A stretch of DNA of 35,064 bases from DATIYF01 sp035517775 (lineage in GTDB: Bacteria; Acidobacteriota; Terriglobia; Terriglobales; Acidobacteriaceae). The notes under the pieces were generated by a model. That model saw nothing but the letters and a program-made list of their open reading frames with translations. It made no database searches and was not told where the DNA came from. A program made the position numbers and the translations under genes. The stretch covers positions 1 to 35,064 of the forward strand of contig DATIYF010000038.1 in NCBI GenBank assembly GCA_035517775.1, read 5' to 3'. Shown here one piece after another: positions 24,339 to 32,150 of the stretch (position 1 is the stretch's first letter; the number at the start of each line of letters is the position of its first letter).

Positions 24339-26732
24339 ATGGCTACGGCTGCCCAAGCAAGCGCTGCAGCGCGCCCGGCACAAGTGTTGCTGGCGGCGGA
24401 TAAGGTCAGCCTGGTCCACATCCGCGACCTGCTGGCCAAAACCGGATACGAGGTGGTGGCCGTCAGCCAGGGCAGCCAGGCGCTGGAGCTGCTGCAAGCG
24501 AGCGATCCTCCCAAACTTGCCGTGCTCGACTGGACCATGCCCGATATCAGCGGCCTGGAAATCTGCCGCCGCCTGCAGCGGTTCCAAGGGCCGCGCAACA
24601 GCTACATCATCCTGCTGACCGCCTGGAACCAGCAGAACGACCGCGTGGTAGGGCTGGAAGCCGGGGCCGACGATTGCATGTACAAGCCGGTGGATGTGCG
24701 CGAGCTGCGCCTGCGCCTGCAGATCGGCGCGCAGATCATTCTGGAGCGCGCTCTGCGGGAGAGCGAAGAACGCTTTCACAGCGCCTTCGAATACGCCGGC
24801 GCGGGGATGGGATTGATCAGCTCCGGGGGTGAGTTTCTGCAAGTGAATCCGGCCCTGTGCGAGTTCTTCGGCTATTCCGGCTATTCCGCGGCCGAGCTGA
24901 AAGGCATGGAACTGTTTCGCTTTGATCATCCTGAAGAAGCGCGCCCGCTACGAGCCGTGCTGGAACAATTCCTGGCGGAAGGGCATCTCAAAGGCGAGTT
25001 CGAGCGCCGCTTCCTGACCCGCAACCAGGAGCTGGCCTGGGGAGCGCTCACCCTTTCGGCGATTCTCGATACCGAGTCTCACCCGGTCCATCTCGTAGTC
25101 CAAGTGCAGAACATCAGCAAGCGCAAGCAGGCGGAAGAGGCGCTGCGGCAGAGTGCAGCCCTGCTGCAAGCCATCACCGATAACGCCGAAGACCTGATTC
25201 TGGTGTGCGACCTCGACTACAACTGGCGCTACGCCAGCCCCTCGGTAACGGCCGCCCTGGGCTACCCCATCCAGGAACTCATTGGCGCCAATGCCCGCGA
25301 GATCATTCATCCCGAAGACCTGCCGCACGTGGATATTGCCGCCTCCAGCGTAGTCAGCGCGGGCCAGGCCCGCACCCTGACGGTTCGTTACCGGCACAAG
25401 AACGGAAGCTGGCGGCATCTGGAAGCTTGCGGCACGCTTGTGCGCGCGGCCAGCGGCGCCCCCGAAGGCTTCATCGTGGTGGCCCGGGTGGTGGATGAGC
25501 GCATTCTGGCGGAAAAGAAACTGCAGGCAGCGCACGCGGAAACCGAGCTGTTTCTCAACTCCATCCCTTCCATCGTGATCGGCCTGGATGCCGAAGGGCA
25601 GATTACGCGCTGGAACCGCACCGCCGTCCTCACCTTAGGCCTGAGCCCGGAGGCGGTGCTCGGCCGCAAGATTCTCGACTGCGGCATTCAATGGCTGCAC
25701 CCGGAGATGGCTGCAGAAGTGGCCCGCTGGCTCAATTCGCCTCGCTCCTATCGCTCCGAAGACCTGGCATACGAGCGCGAGGGCCAGGTGCGCTTCCTGG
25801 GCGTCGTGGTTCGCCGCCTGCCTTCCGAGGAAGGCGAGCCGGCTTCGTTCATCCTCACCGGAACCGACGTGACCGAGCGCAAAGTGCTGGAAGACCAGTT
25901 GCGGCAGGCGCAGAAACTGGAAGCCATCGGCCAGCTGGCCGCCGGCATTGCCCACGAGATCAACACGCCCACGCAATACGTGGGCGACAACACCCGCTTT
26001 CTCAAAGATTCCTGGCAGCCGCTGGCTGGTTTTCTGCAGTTCTGCGGCAACCTGCAGCGGCAGGCGAGCGCCGGCACGGCAACTCCGCAGGCGCTGCAGG
26101 AATTTGTTGAGCTCTACCAGAGGTGCGACTTCGATTACTTATTGAAAGAGATTCCCCACGCCATTGACCAATCGCTCGAAGGCTTGCAGCGGGTGAGCAA
26201 GATCGTTCGCGGCATGAAGGAGTTCTCGCATCCTGGGACCGAGGAAAAGCGGGCGGTGAATCTCAACCGCGCCATCGAGACCACCATCACGGTGGCGCGG
26301 CACGAGTGGAAATATTGCGCCGACGTGGTCACCCGTTTCGACGAAGAACTGCCGCTGGTGCCCTGCCTGATCGGGGAATTCAACCAGGTGATGCTGAACC
26401 TGATCATCAATGCCGCTCACGCCGTTGCCGCGGCCATTGGCGAGGAAGCGCGCAAAGGCATCCTCACCATCACCACCCGGCGGGAGGGCGAGTGGGCGGA
26501 AGTTTCGGTTACCGATACCGGCACCGGCATCGCACCCGAGATTCGCTCCCGAATCTTCGAGCCTTTCTTCACCACCAAACCCATGGGCAAAGGCACCGGG
26601 CAGGGCCTGGCCCTGGCCCACTCCGTGATCGTGAAGCGCCATCAAGGGCAACTGTGGTTTGAGACCGAGGTCGGCCGGGGCACCACCTTTTTTCTCCGCC
26701 TGCCGCTGGAGACCGGGAGCACTCCGCCGTGA
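24339..26732 (+). CDS. Receiver-PAS-PAS-PAS histidine kinase
   Basis: A 797-residue soluble sensor kinase with no membrane segment. Order: receiver domain at about 15-130 (LAVLDWTMPDISGLE with phospho-Asp; KPVD lysine; only one Asp of the usual acidic pair, in LLAADK), three PAS-type domains (about 143-265, 272-390, 395-520; RFHSAFEYAGAGM, HIVQ-type ends before KRKQAEEAL and ERKVLEDQL), HisKA with phospho-His in AAGIAHEINTPTQYVGDN near 539, and HATPase with LNLIINAAHAV, VTDTGTGIAPE and GKGTGQGLALAHS. The long insert after the H-box (TPTQYVGDNTRFL) marks a recurring subgroup. GTGA overlap with the next receiver gene points to one operon. The signal is unknown; an upstream partner may act on its receiver. 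Confidence 0.93.
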   Translation: MATAAQASAAARPAQVLLAADKVSLVHIRDLLAKTGYEVVAVSQGSQALELLQASDPPKLAVLDWTMPDISGLEICRRLQRFQGPRNSYIILLTAWNQQNDRVVGLEAGADDCMYKPVDVRELRLRLQIGAQIILERALRESEERFHSAFEYAGAGMGLISSGGEFLQVNPALCEFFGYSGYSAAELKGMELFRFDHPEEARPLRAVLEQFLAEGHLKGEFERRFLTRNQELAWGALTLSAILDTESHPVHLVVQVQNISKRKQAEEALRQSAALLQAITDNAEDLILVCDLDYNWRYASPSVTAALGYPIQELIGANAREIIHPEDLPHVDIAASSVVSAGQARTLTVRYRHKNGSWRHLEACGTLVRAASGAPEGFIVVARVVDERILAEKKLQAAHAETELFLNSIPSIVIGLDAEGQITRWNRTAVLTLGLSPEAVLGRKILDCGIQWLHPEMAAEVARWLNSPRSYRSEDLAYEREGQVRFLGVVVRRLPSEEGEPASFILTGTDVTERKVLEDQLRQAQKLEAIGQLAAGIAHEINTPTQYVGDNTRFLKDSWQPLAGFLQFCGNLQRQASAGTATPQALQEFVELYQRCDFDYLLKEIPHAIDQSLEGLQRVSKIVRGMKEFSHPGTEEKRAVNLNRAIETTITVARHEWKYCADVVTRFDEELPLVPCLIGEFNQVMLNLIINAAHAVAAAIGEEARKGILTITTRREGEWAEVSVTDTGTGIAPEIRSRIFEPFFTTKPMGKGTGQGLALAHSVIVKRHQGQLWFETEVGRGTTFFLRLPLETGSTPP

Positions 26733-27940
26733 GCAAGCGCATCCTCTTCGTGGACGACGAGCCCCTGGTGCTGCAGGGCATCCAGCGCAGCCTGCGCTCG
26801 GCGCGGCACGAGTGGGAGATGGAATTTGCCAACAGCGGCCCCGAAGCCCTGGAGATGATGGGGCGCAGCCCTTTCGACGTGGTCATCACCGATATGCGCA
26901 TGCCGGGCATGGATGGGGCGCAATTATTGGAGGAGGTCAAAAGCCGCTTCCCCCGCATGGTGCGCATGGTGCTCTCGGGGCAGTCGGACCGGGAGACCAT
27001 TTTGCGCTCGGTGGGACCCACCCATCAGTATCTTTCCAAGCCCTGCGATGTCGAGGATCTCAAGCAGAAGCTGGCTCGAGCCTTCGCGCTGCGGGACTTG
27101 CTGGAAAATCCCCGCCTTAAGGAAGTAGTCGGCCGGATGGAAACCGTGCCCAGCCTGCCATCGCTTTACGTGGCCATTACCAGTGCGCTGCGCGATCCCG
27201 AGACCCCGATTTCCAAGGTCGGCGAAATCATTTCGCGGGACATGGGCATGGCCACCAAGGTCCTGCAACTGGTGAACTCGGCCTTCTTCGGGCTTCCCTG
27301 CCAGGTCTCGAACCCGCAACAGGCAGCAGCCCTGATCGGCATTGACAATATCAAGGCCCTGGTTCTCTCCATGCACGTATTTGCCGCCTTCAAAGGGGAG
27401 CAGCAGGGGGAGCTGACTTTTCTCTGGGACCATAGCTTCGCCACCGCCGCCTTCGCCCGCGCCATCGCTCGCAGCCAGTCGGTGCAGCGCAGCATGGAAG
27501 AGGATGCTTTTACCGCCGGGCTGCTGCACGACGTGGGCCGGCTGGTGCTGGCCTCGTCTTGCGGCGCCGAATACGAGCGCGTGCTGCGCCAGCGAAGCGA
27601 GCAAAGCGCCTGCATCTCGACCATCGAGCAAGAAGCCTTCGGTTGCACCCACGCAGCGGTGGGCGCCTACCTGCTCGGGCTGTGGGGTCTGCCGCATGCC
27701 GTGGTGGAGGCGGTGGCCTGGCATCATGAGCCGGCCCAGGCGCAACCCACGGGCTTCTCTCCCCTGTTGGCGGTGCACGCCGCCGACTACTATGACCACC
27801 GCATTCACACCTACGCCGCGCTGGGAGAGAAGCCCTCGCTGGAGACGGAATTATTCCAGGCCGCCGGGCTGGGAGACCGCGTCTCCCTCTGGGCAGCCGT
27901 CTGCCAGGACCTGGACGCCAAAGGAGAGAGCCATGCCTGA
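26729..27940 (+). CDS. Receiver-HDOD response regulator
   Basis: The 403-residue protein starts at a GTG at 26729 that overlaps the kinase stop by four bases. The receiver (1-120) is complete: DDEP at 9-12, phospho-Asp55 in VVITDMRMPG, Ser/Thr in MVLSGQS and Lys105 in YLSKPCD. An HDOD domain follows (about 133-330; LPSLYVAITSALRDPETPISKVGEIISRD, LQLVNSAFFGLP, AAALIGIDNIKALVL), including a retained FTAGLLHDVGRLVL segment and HHEPAQAQ. HDOD domains are non-catalytic relatives of HD hydrolases that act in signalling. It is likely phosphorylated by the upstream kinase. Its stop overlaps the start of the next receiver gene by eight bases. Confidence 0.93.
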   Translation: MSKRILFVDDEPLVLQGIQRSLRSARHEWEMEFANSGPEALEMMGRSPFDVVITDMRMPGMDGAQLLEEVKSRFPRMVRMVLSGQSDRETILRSVGPTHQYLSKPCDVEDLKQKLARAFALRDLLENPRLKEVVGRMETVPSLPSLYVAITSALRDPETPISKVGEIISRDMGMATKVLQLVNSAFFGLPCQVSNPQQAAALIGIDNIKALVLSMHVFAAFKGEQQGELTFLWDHSFATAAFARAIARSQSVQRSMEEDAFTAGLLHDVGRLVLASSCGAEYERVLRQRSEQSACISTIEQEAFGCTHAAVGAYLLGLWGLPHAVVEAVAWHHEPAQAQPTGFSPLLAVHAADYYDHRIHTYAALGEKPSLETELFQAAGLGDRVSLWAAVCQDLDAKGESHA

Positions 27941-29114
27941 AAAGATCCTGCTGGTGGATGATGAACCGTCCATCCTTCAGGGCTACCAGCGCCTTTTGCG
28001 CAACGAGTTTCGGACCGATACCGCGGTCGGCGGGCACAGCGCCTTGATCGCGTTTGAGACCCGCGGGCCTTTTGCCATAGTCGTCTCTGACATGCGCATG
28101 CCGGAGATGGACGGCGTGCAATTGCTGAGCAGACTGAAGACTCTGGCTCCGGAGACCATCCGCATCATGCTGACCGGCAATGCCGATCTCGAGACCGCGA
28201 TGCAAGCCGTGAATGAAGGCAGCATCTTCCGCTTTCTGACCAAACCCTGCAGCAAAGAAGCCATGGCGAGGACGCTGACGGCGGGATTAGTGCAATACCG
28301 CCTGGTGACGGCAGAAAAGGAGTTGCTGGAGCGGACCCTGAGTGGAAGCATTCGCGTGCTTACCGAGGTGCTCAGCCTGGTGAACCCCGCCGCTTTCGGC
28401 CGCGCCTTGCGTCTGCGCCGCTATATGAGCCACATCGCCGAAGCCCTGGCCTTGCCCCATCCCTGGCGTTTCGAGATCGCGGCCATGATGTCGCAGCTGG
28501 GCTGCGTCACTCTGCATCCCGAGACGGTGCAGGCAGTTTATTCGGGCCAGAAGCTTTCTCCCGAGGAGGAGCAGCACTACGCCATGCATCCTACCGTGGC
28601 CCACGATCTGCTGCGCAACATCCCACGCCTGGAGCCCATCGCCTGGATGATCGCGCACCAGAACAAGTCCATTTCGGTGGAAGGCGACGTGGCCGACCGC
28701 GAGATGGCCGACATGCGGCTGGGGGCGGAGATTCTGCAGGCGGCGCTGGCCTTCGACGAATTTCTGGGCCGGGGTTTTTCGCGCACGGAAGCTGCCCATA
28801 ACGCCGCGCGCCAGTTCAAAGGGTTGGATCCGAGGATTTTTCGCGCCCTGGTGGAACTGGAGCCGGAAAAGCAAGACCGGGAGACGCGCCTCTGCCGCCT
28901 GGATGAGCTGACCACGGGGATGATTCTCGATCAGGAGGTCCGCGCCGCCGACGGTACGCTGGTGGTCAGCGTGGGCCAGGAGGTCACCATGCCTCTTCTG
29001 CTCAAGCTCAAGAGTTTTCAGGAAAAAGGCGCGCTCGAAGACAAGGTAAGAATCTTCGTGCCCGGGCCAGCAAAGGAGAAAGAGAAGACGCAGGAGCAGG
29101 CAGCAGGCAAGTAA
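27933..29114 (+). CDS. Receiver protein with degenerate HD-GYP-like domain
   Basis: The start is the ATG at 27933 with AAGGAG six bases before it (393 residues); the frame is open far upstream but that overlaps the HDOD gene in another frame. The receiver is intact (DDEP, Asp53 in VVSDMRMPEM, TGNA, Lys104 in FLTKPCS). The middle shows the layout of HD-GYP proteins (LGCVTLHPETVQAVYSGQKL, SPEEEQHYAMHPTVAHDLL, IAWMIAHQNKS) but the catalytic HD is Ser-Gln, HHE is HQN and GYP is missing, so c-di-GMP hydrolysis is unlikely. The C-terminal 80 residues (LDELTTGMILDQEVRAADGTL) resemble the tail of RpfG-like regulators. It ends in a Lys/Glu-rich stretch. Confidence 0.85.
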   Translation: MPEKILLVDDEPSILQGYQRLLRNEFRTDTAVGGHSALIAFETRGPFAIVVSDMRMPEMDGVQLLSRLKTLAPETIRIMLTGNADLETAMQAVNEGSIFRFLTKPCSKEAMARTLTAGLVQYRLVTAEKELLERTLSGSIRVLTEVLSLVNPAAFGRALRLRRYMSHIAEALALPHPWRFEIAAMMSQLGCVTLHPETVQAVYSGQKLSPEEEQHYAMHPTVAHDLLRNIPRLEPIAWMIAHQNKSISVEGDVADREMADMRLGAEILQAALAFDEFLGRGFSRTEAAHNAARQFKGLDPRIFRALVELEPEKQDRETRLCRLDELTTGMILDQEVRAADGTLVVSVGQEVTMPLLLKLKSFQEKGALEDKVRIFVPGPAKEKEKTQEQAAGK

Positions 29115-29174
29115 GCAGAGGAACAAGGCCGGTGGCGGGGGTCGCCCGGAAAATTTGCCCCCAAAAATTAAGAA

Positions 29175-29205
29175 GCGTCCCTGAACCTTTCGGTTCAGGA
29201 GACGC
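29175..29205. terminator. Strong hairpin after the regulator operon
   Basis: An 8-bp stem (CCTGAACC/GGTTCAGG, loop TTTC) extended by GCGTC/GACGC across a one-base bulge, 60 bases after the stop at 29114. The T-rich side (TTCTTAATTTTT) lies on the minus-strand exit, so as a canonical terminator it would act on leftward transcripts; on the plus strand no T-run follows. Confidence 0.45.
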
Positions 29206-29471
29206 CCGAACAGCCCTCCCCCAGAACTGCTCGATTGCAAGATTACTTTCCCCCGGCCTTGCCGTAAATGCCACGATGGTGCCAGAGAGTGGCACGAGGT
29301 AGCCATTTGGCCGGGGAAATCAACAAGCAGCGCGCCTTCGCGTGCAGGCAACCTAAGCGCGCCGACTATTTGGCACCAACCTTTCCTGGTTTGCCGCCTT
29401 TTCTGCCGGGAGGGTAACCGCGCCTGCATCTGCAACAGGTTACGGCCGTAATCATGCGCAGGGCTTTGCCG

Positions 29472-29500
29472 TTGACGCCTCTGGGCTCCATCCTTAAAAC
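29472..29500 (+). promoter_or_regulatory. Candidate promoter of the coiled-coil/PilZ pair
   Basis: TTGACG (29472-29477), 17-base spacer, TAAAAC (29495-29500; four of six). It would place the start of transcription about 12 bases before the ATG. Confidence 0.4.
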
Positions 29501-29510
29501 TCGCCCAGAG
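29479..29510. promoter_or_regulatory. Inverted repeat over promoter and ribosome site
   Basis: CTCTGGGC (29479-29486) and GCCCAGAG (29503-29510) are perfect inverted arms 16 bases apart. The left arm lies in the promoter spacer; the right arm touches the AGAGAGG ribosome site before the ATG at 29519. It could be an operator, or, if transcription starts further upstream, a hairpin hiding the ribosome site. Confidence 0.45.
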
Positions 29511-29518
29511 AGGACGTT

Positions 29519-29821
29519 ATGAAAGATATTCACCAGGTCTTGCGGCGTAAACGGGCACAAATGGCGCAGTTGGCCAAAGAAGTCCAGTTGCTGGAAGATG
29601 CGGAGCGGAAGTTGCAGGAAGTCTCCGCGCTGCTGGCGGAGGGCGACGAGGAAGACGAAAATCCGGTGCTTGGCGAAGTGGATGAAGAGGCATCGCAGCC
29701 GGCCGGCACAGCGGTTAGCGCTCCGGCAATGGCCAGCGCATCCTCCAGCATGGCGGCCGCCTCTGCGGGCGCGAGCTCGGCGGAATCGTCTGCCCGGCCG
29801 CGGGCTCCGCGCTGGCCCTAA
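29519..29821 (+). CDS. Small coiled-coil protein with Ala/Ser-rich tail
   Basis: The 100-residue protein starts at the ATG at 29519, with GAGAGG just upstream. Residues 1-42 form an amphipathic, charged coiled coil (MKDIHQVLRRKRAQMAQLAK, VQLLEDAERKLQEVSALL), followed by an acidic stretch (GDEEDENPVLGEVDEEA) and a low-complexity Ala/Ser/Pro tail. No cysteine, signal or membrane helix. I know no function. It precedes the receiver-PilZ gene by 28 bases on the same strand, so the two are probably co-expressed; a scaffold or partner role is speculation. The tail could be over-represented composition, but the first 45 residues look constrained. Confidence 0.7.
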   Translation: MKDIHQVLRRKRAQMAQLAKEVQLLEDAERKLQEVSALLAEGDEEDENPVLGEVDEEASQPAGTAVSAPAMASASSSMAAASAGASSAESSARPRAPRWP

Positions 29822-29849
29822 GGCCTGACTTTCTCTTCGAGCCCAACCT

Positions 29850-30971
29850 ATGAAGTTTCACGCACTGGTGGTTTCGACCGATAGCGCGGCAACGGCGGTG
29901 CTTTCGCCGGTGTTGGCGGGCTTTGGCATGGCCGTCGAGTGCTGCGGTTATGCCGAGGCAGCCGGCCACCTCGCCGAGCAGAAGTTTGACGCCGTGGTGC
30001 TCGATTTCGACCAGCCGCAGCCCGCCGCGCTCACTCTGCAAAATGCCGGCAAGGCTTCATCCCGAACTCCGGTCGCAGTGGCTCTGCTGACCGATAAGAC
30101 GCAGGTACGCAGCGTCTTTGGCAGCGGCGCCAACTTCGTTTTGTACAAGCCGATTTCTCCCGAGCAGGCCCAGGCCAGCTTGCGCGCGGCCACGGCGTTG
30201 ATCAAGCGGGAGCGCCGGCGCGCCCTGCGGGTTCCGGTGCAGGTTCCGGTGCGGCTGCGAGTGCTGAAAGGGCCGGAGACGGAAGGGATCCTGCTCGATG
30301 TAAGCGAAACCGGTCTGGAAGTGCTGGCGGCGCAACCGCTTTGCCCTTCGGCTGCCATTGATCTGCAGTTTGCTTTGCCGCGGGTGCAGGCGCCGATCCA
30401 GGCCCGCTCTGAAGTGGTTTGGGCCAACCCCAACGGACAATCGGGCTTACGGTTCGTCAGCCTTCCCGACGCCGCGCGCAACACCCTGCAAACCTGGGTG
30501 AGGGCCAACGCCGCCGCCATTCCGCCCGAGGAGCTGGAGGCGCTCACCGCCTGCAAACTGAGCGACCTGAGCCTGGGAGCCTGCTACATCGAAACCGAGT
30601 CGCCCCTTCCCGAGCGCTCCAGCGTTGAGCTGCGTCTGAAGGCGGACGACATGGAGGCGCGGGCGCTGGGAATGGTGCGCGTGATGCACCCCGGTTTCGG
30701 CATGGGCATCGAGTTCGCTTCGAGTACGCCGCAGGAGCGTGAGCAGGTGCGGCAGTTCATCGAATTTCTCGCCAGCCGCCCGGGGCTGGACATCGAGCTG
30801 AGGGTCACGCCGCATGCTCTCTCCACCCGGCAGGATTCGCCGCAAGCGCAACCCGCCACTTCGGAGTTTGAGGACCCTTTGCTCGATCTGTTGCGCAATC
30901 ACGAGAGCTTGAGCCAGGAAGAATTTCTGCAGCAGCTTTCCCAGCAGCGCGGCGCGCCGGTCGGCGCCTGA
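29850..30971 (+). CDS. Receiver-like protein with two PilZ domains
   Basis: The 373-residue protein starts at the ATG at 29850 (MKFHALVVSTDSAATA). Residues 1-115 form a receiver fold with Asp52/Asp54 in VVLDFDQPQP and Lys100 in LYKPIS, but the acidic pair of active receivers is replaced by Ser-Thr (VVSTDS), so it may not be phosphorylated. The first PilZ (about 120-225) keeps both c-di-GMP motifs, RRALR and DVSETG. The second (about 237-310) has DLSLGA but lacks RxxxR, so it likely does not bind by itself. The C-terminal 60 residues are polar and Gln-rich. It probably reads c-di-GMP; no cyclase or active hydrolase lies in the window. A terminator-like hairpin follows. Confidence 0.87.
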   Translation: MKFHALVVSTDSAATAVLSPVLAGFGMAVECCGYAEAAGHLAEQKFDAVVLDFDQPQPAALTLQNAGKASSRTPVAVALLTDKTQVRSVFGSGANFVLYKPISPEQAQASLRAATALIKRERRRALRVPVQVPVRLRVLKGPETEGILLDVSETGLEVLAAQPLCPSAAIDLQFALPRVQAPIQARSEVVWANPNGQSGLRFVSLPDAARNTLQTWVRANAAAIPPEELEALTACKLSDLSLGACYIETESPLPERSSVELRLKADDMEARALGMVRVMHPGFGMGIEFASSTPQEREQVRQFIEFLASRPGLDIELRVTPHALSTRQDSPQAQPATSEFEDPLLDLLRNHESLSQEEFLQQLSQQRGAPVGA

Positions 30972-31008
30972 GATTCACCGCTTTCCTGCAAGAGAACCGA
31001 TATGCGAA

Positions 31009-31038
31009 AGGCCCGCACGCCGTCTCTCGTGCGGGCCT
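31009..31038 (+). terminator. GC-rich terminator-like hairpin after the PilZ gene
   Basis: A perfect 11-bp stem, AGGCCCGCACG/CGTGCGGGCCT, with an 8-base loop, 37 bases after the stop at 30971. There is no clear T-run, so it would be an I-shaped terminator. It also separates this unit from the convergent thioredoxin-like gene. Confidence 0.65.
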
Positions 31039-31181
31039 CGGCGCCCTTTCGGGCTTGGTTCCACCTCGTTATGAAGCCGAGACTAGCCGCTTCACGCGAC
31101 CGGTAAATTGCAGCGGGATGAATTTCTGATGAAGATTCTCCGCCGCCTTGCACAGGAATGACGGCCTGGGCGGCGGCCCGG

Positions 31182-32054
31182 CTATTCCGCCTTGGGGCTC
31201 CACTTGCGGAGAAATTGCAGCAAGTCTTCGGGGGAGAGAGCGCGGGCATTCTCAAACTGCCCCTGGGTCTGGCTGTAGAGCAGCTTGCCGCTGCTCTCCA
31301 GCACCGCCAGCCCGGGAATTCCCCGCTTCATGGGAACGTCATACTGGTTCATCAGGTCCTGGTTCTTATCTCCCCGGCCTACGTCCACGTGCACCACCTC
31401 AAAGCCGTGCTCCACCAGGGGCGCTATGTCAGGCCGGTGAAAGGCCAGGTCGAGCACATGGCAGTCGAAGCACCAGTTGGCGCCGAAGACCAGAATGACC
31501 CGCTTATGGCCTTGTTTTGCCCTCGCCAGCGCGTCGCGAATCTGCGCGTGGGCGTCGGCCTCCTCGGGGTATATCTCCTTATTCATGGAAACCGGTTGCT
31601 CCAGCCGGGCGGGATTGCCGTGCTGGGCGGCCACCAGTTTCCACTGCCCATTTTGCTGCTGCCAGAGTTGCGCCTCCGCGACATAGGAGACGTGGCCGCC
31701 AAAAACCGCAGGAGAGCGAAACTGGGTCTGAAAGATCACCTGCCGCAGAGCCGGCTGCGGCGCGCTGAATTGCACCATCTCGAGCCTGACCTCGTGGGCG
31801 CCCAGGCCGGTCCAGAAGGCAACGTCGGAAGCGACATCGGAGTCGCCGCTCGTAGTGACGATGTGGGCGGGAGGGTCGCTGCTGTAAAGCATCTTCAATG
31901 CCGGGGCATCGGAACTGGCGACCGCCGACTTCCACTGCTGCAGAGGGGCAAAGGCGGCGGCCGCCTCGGCAGATACATCTGCGGCCTGCCCGAAAAATCC
32001 CAAACCGAATCCTGCGATCAAGACTAGACCGGCTAGCGCTCGTTTAACAACCAT
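31182..32054 (-). CDS. Secreted NTF2/SnoaL-like plus thioredoxin-domain protein
   Basis: The 290-residue protein has an N-terminal signal peptide (MVVKRALAGLVLIAGFGLGF, cleavage after about AQAAD), a SnoaL/DUF4440-like domain at about 30-150 (FAPLQQWKSAVASSDAPALKM, WKLVAAQHG), and a thioredoxin domain at about 165-285 with ILVFGANWCFDCHVLD (Cys-Phe-Asp-Cys active site), cis-Pro region RGIPGLAVLE. It should act in the periplasm as a disulfide reductase or similar. The ATG at 32054 has GAGGGA upstream. The combination in one chain is less common than either domain alone. It is convergent with the PilZ gene and divergent from the membrane protein gene. Confidence 0.88.
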   Translation of the reverse strand: MVVKRALAGLVLIAGFGLGFFGQAADVSAEAAAAFAPLQQWKSAVASSDAPALKMLYSSDPPAHIVTTSGDSDVASDVAFWTGLGAHEVRLEMVQFSAPQPALRQVIFQTQFRSPAVFGGHVSYVAEAQLWQQQNGQWKLVAAQHGNPARLEQPVSMNKEIYPEEADAHAQIRDALARAKQGHKRVILVFGANWCFDCHVLDLAFHRPDIAPLVEHGFEVVHVDVGRGDKNQDLMNQYDVPMKRGIPGLAVLESSGKLLYSQTQGQFENARALSPEDLLQFLRKWSPKAE

Positions 32055-32150
32055 TCATTCCCTCTAGTGACTCAAAAGCGGGGCGCCCAAGGCGCGTGCT
32101 GCTGCTTGAGTATATACAAGGCGGTGCCGGGGGCCCGGAGTTGCTGTATC

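Larger units (their letters stand above)
29115..29518. other. 404-base gap with several inverted repeats
   Basis: No gene is apparent. Stems seen by eye: 29175-29205 (GCGTC-CCTGAACC-loop-GGTTCAGG-GACGC); 29247-29258 with 29309-29319 (TTTCCCCCGGCC with GGCCGGGGAAA, one bulge) closing an inner AAATG/CATTT and GTGCC/GGCAC; 29325-29340 GC-rich; GTAACC...GGTTAC near 29417-29446; and 29479-29510 beside the next start codon. The density suggests a structured RNA or long leader. Confidence 0.6.

Noticed and set aside
27504..27932. An upstream extension of the receiver-HD gene to 27504
   Set aside because: That part is read in another frame as the HDOD domain, and a strong ribosome site precedes the ATG at 27933, where the receiver domain begins.
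29325..29340. A classical intrinsic terminator near GCGCGCCTTCGCGTGC
   Set aside because: The stem is short with a wobble pair and no T-run follows; kept only as part of the structured gap.
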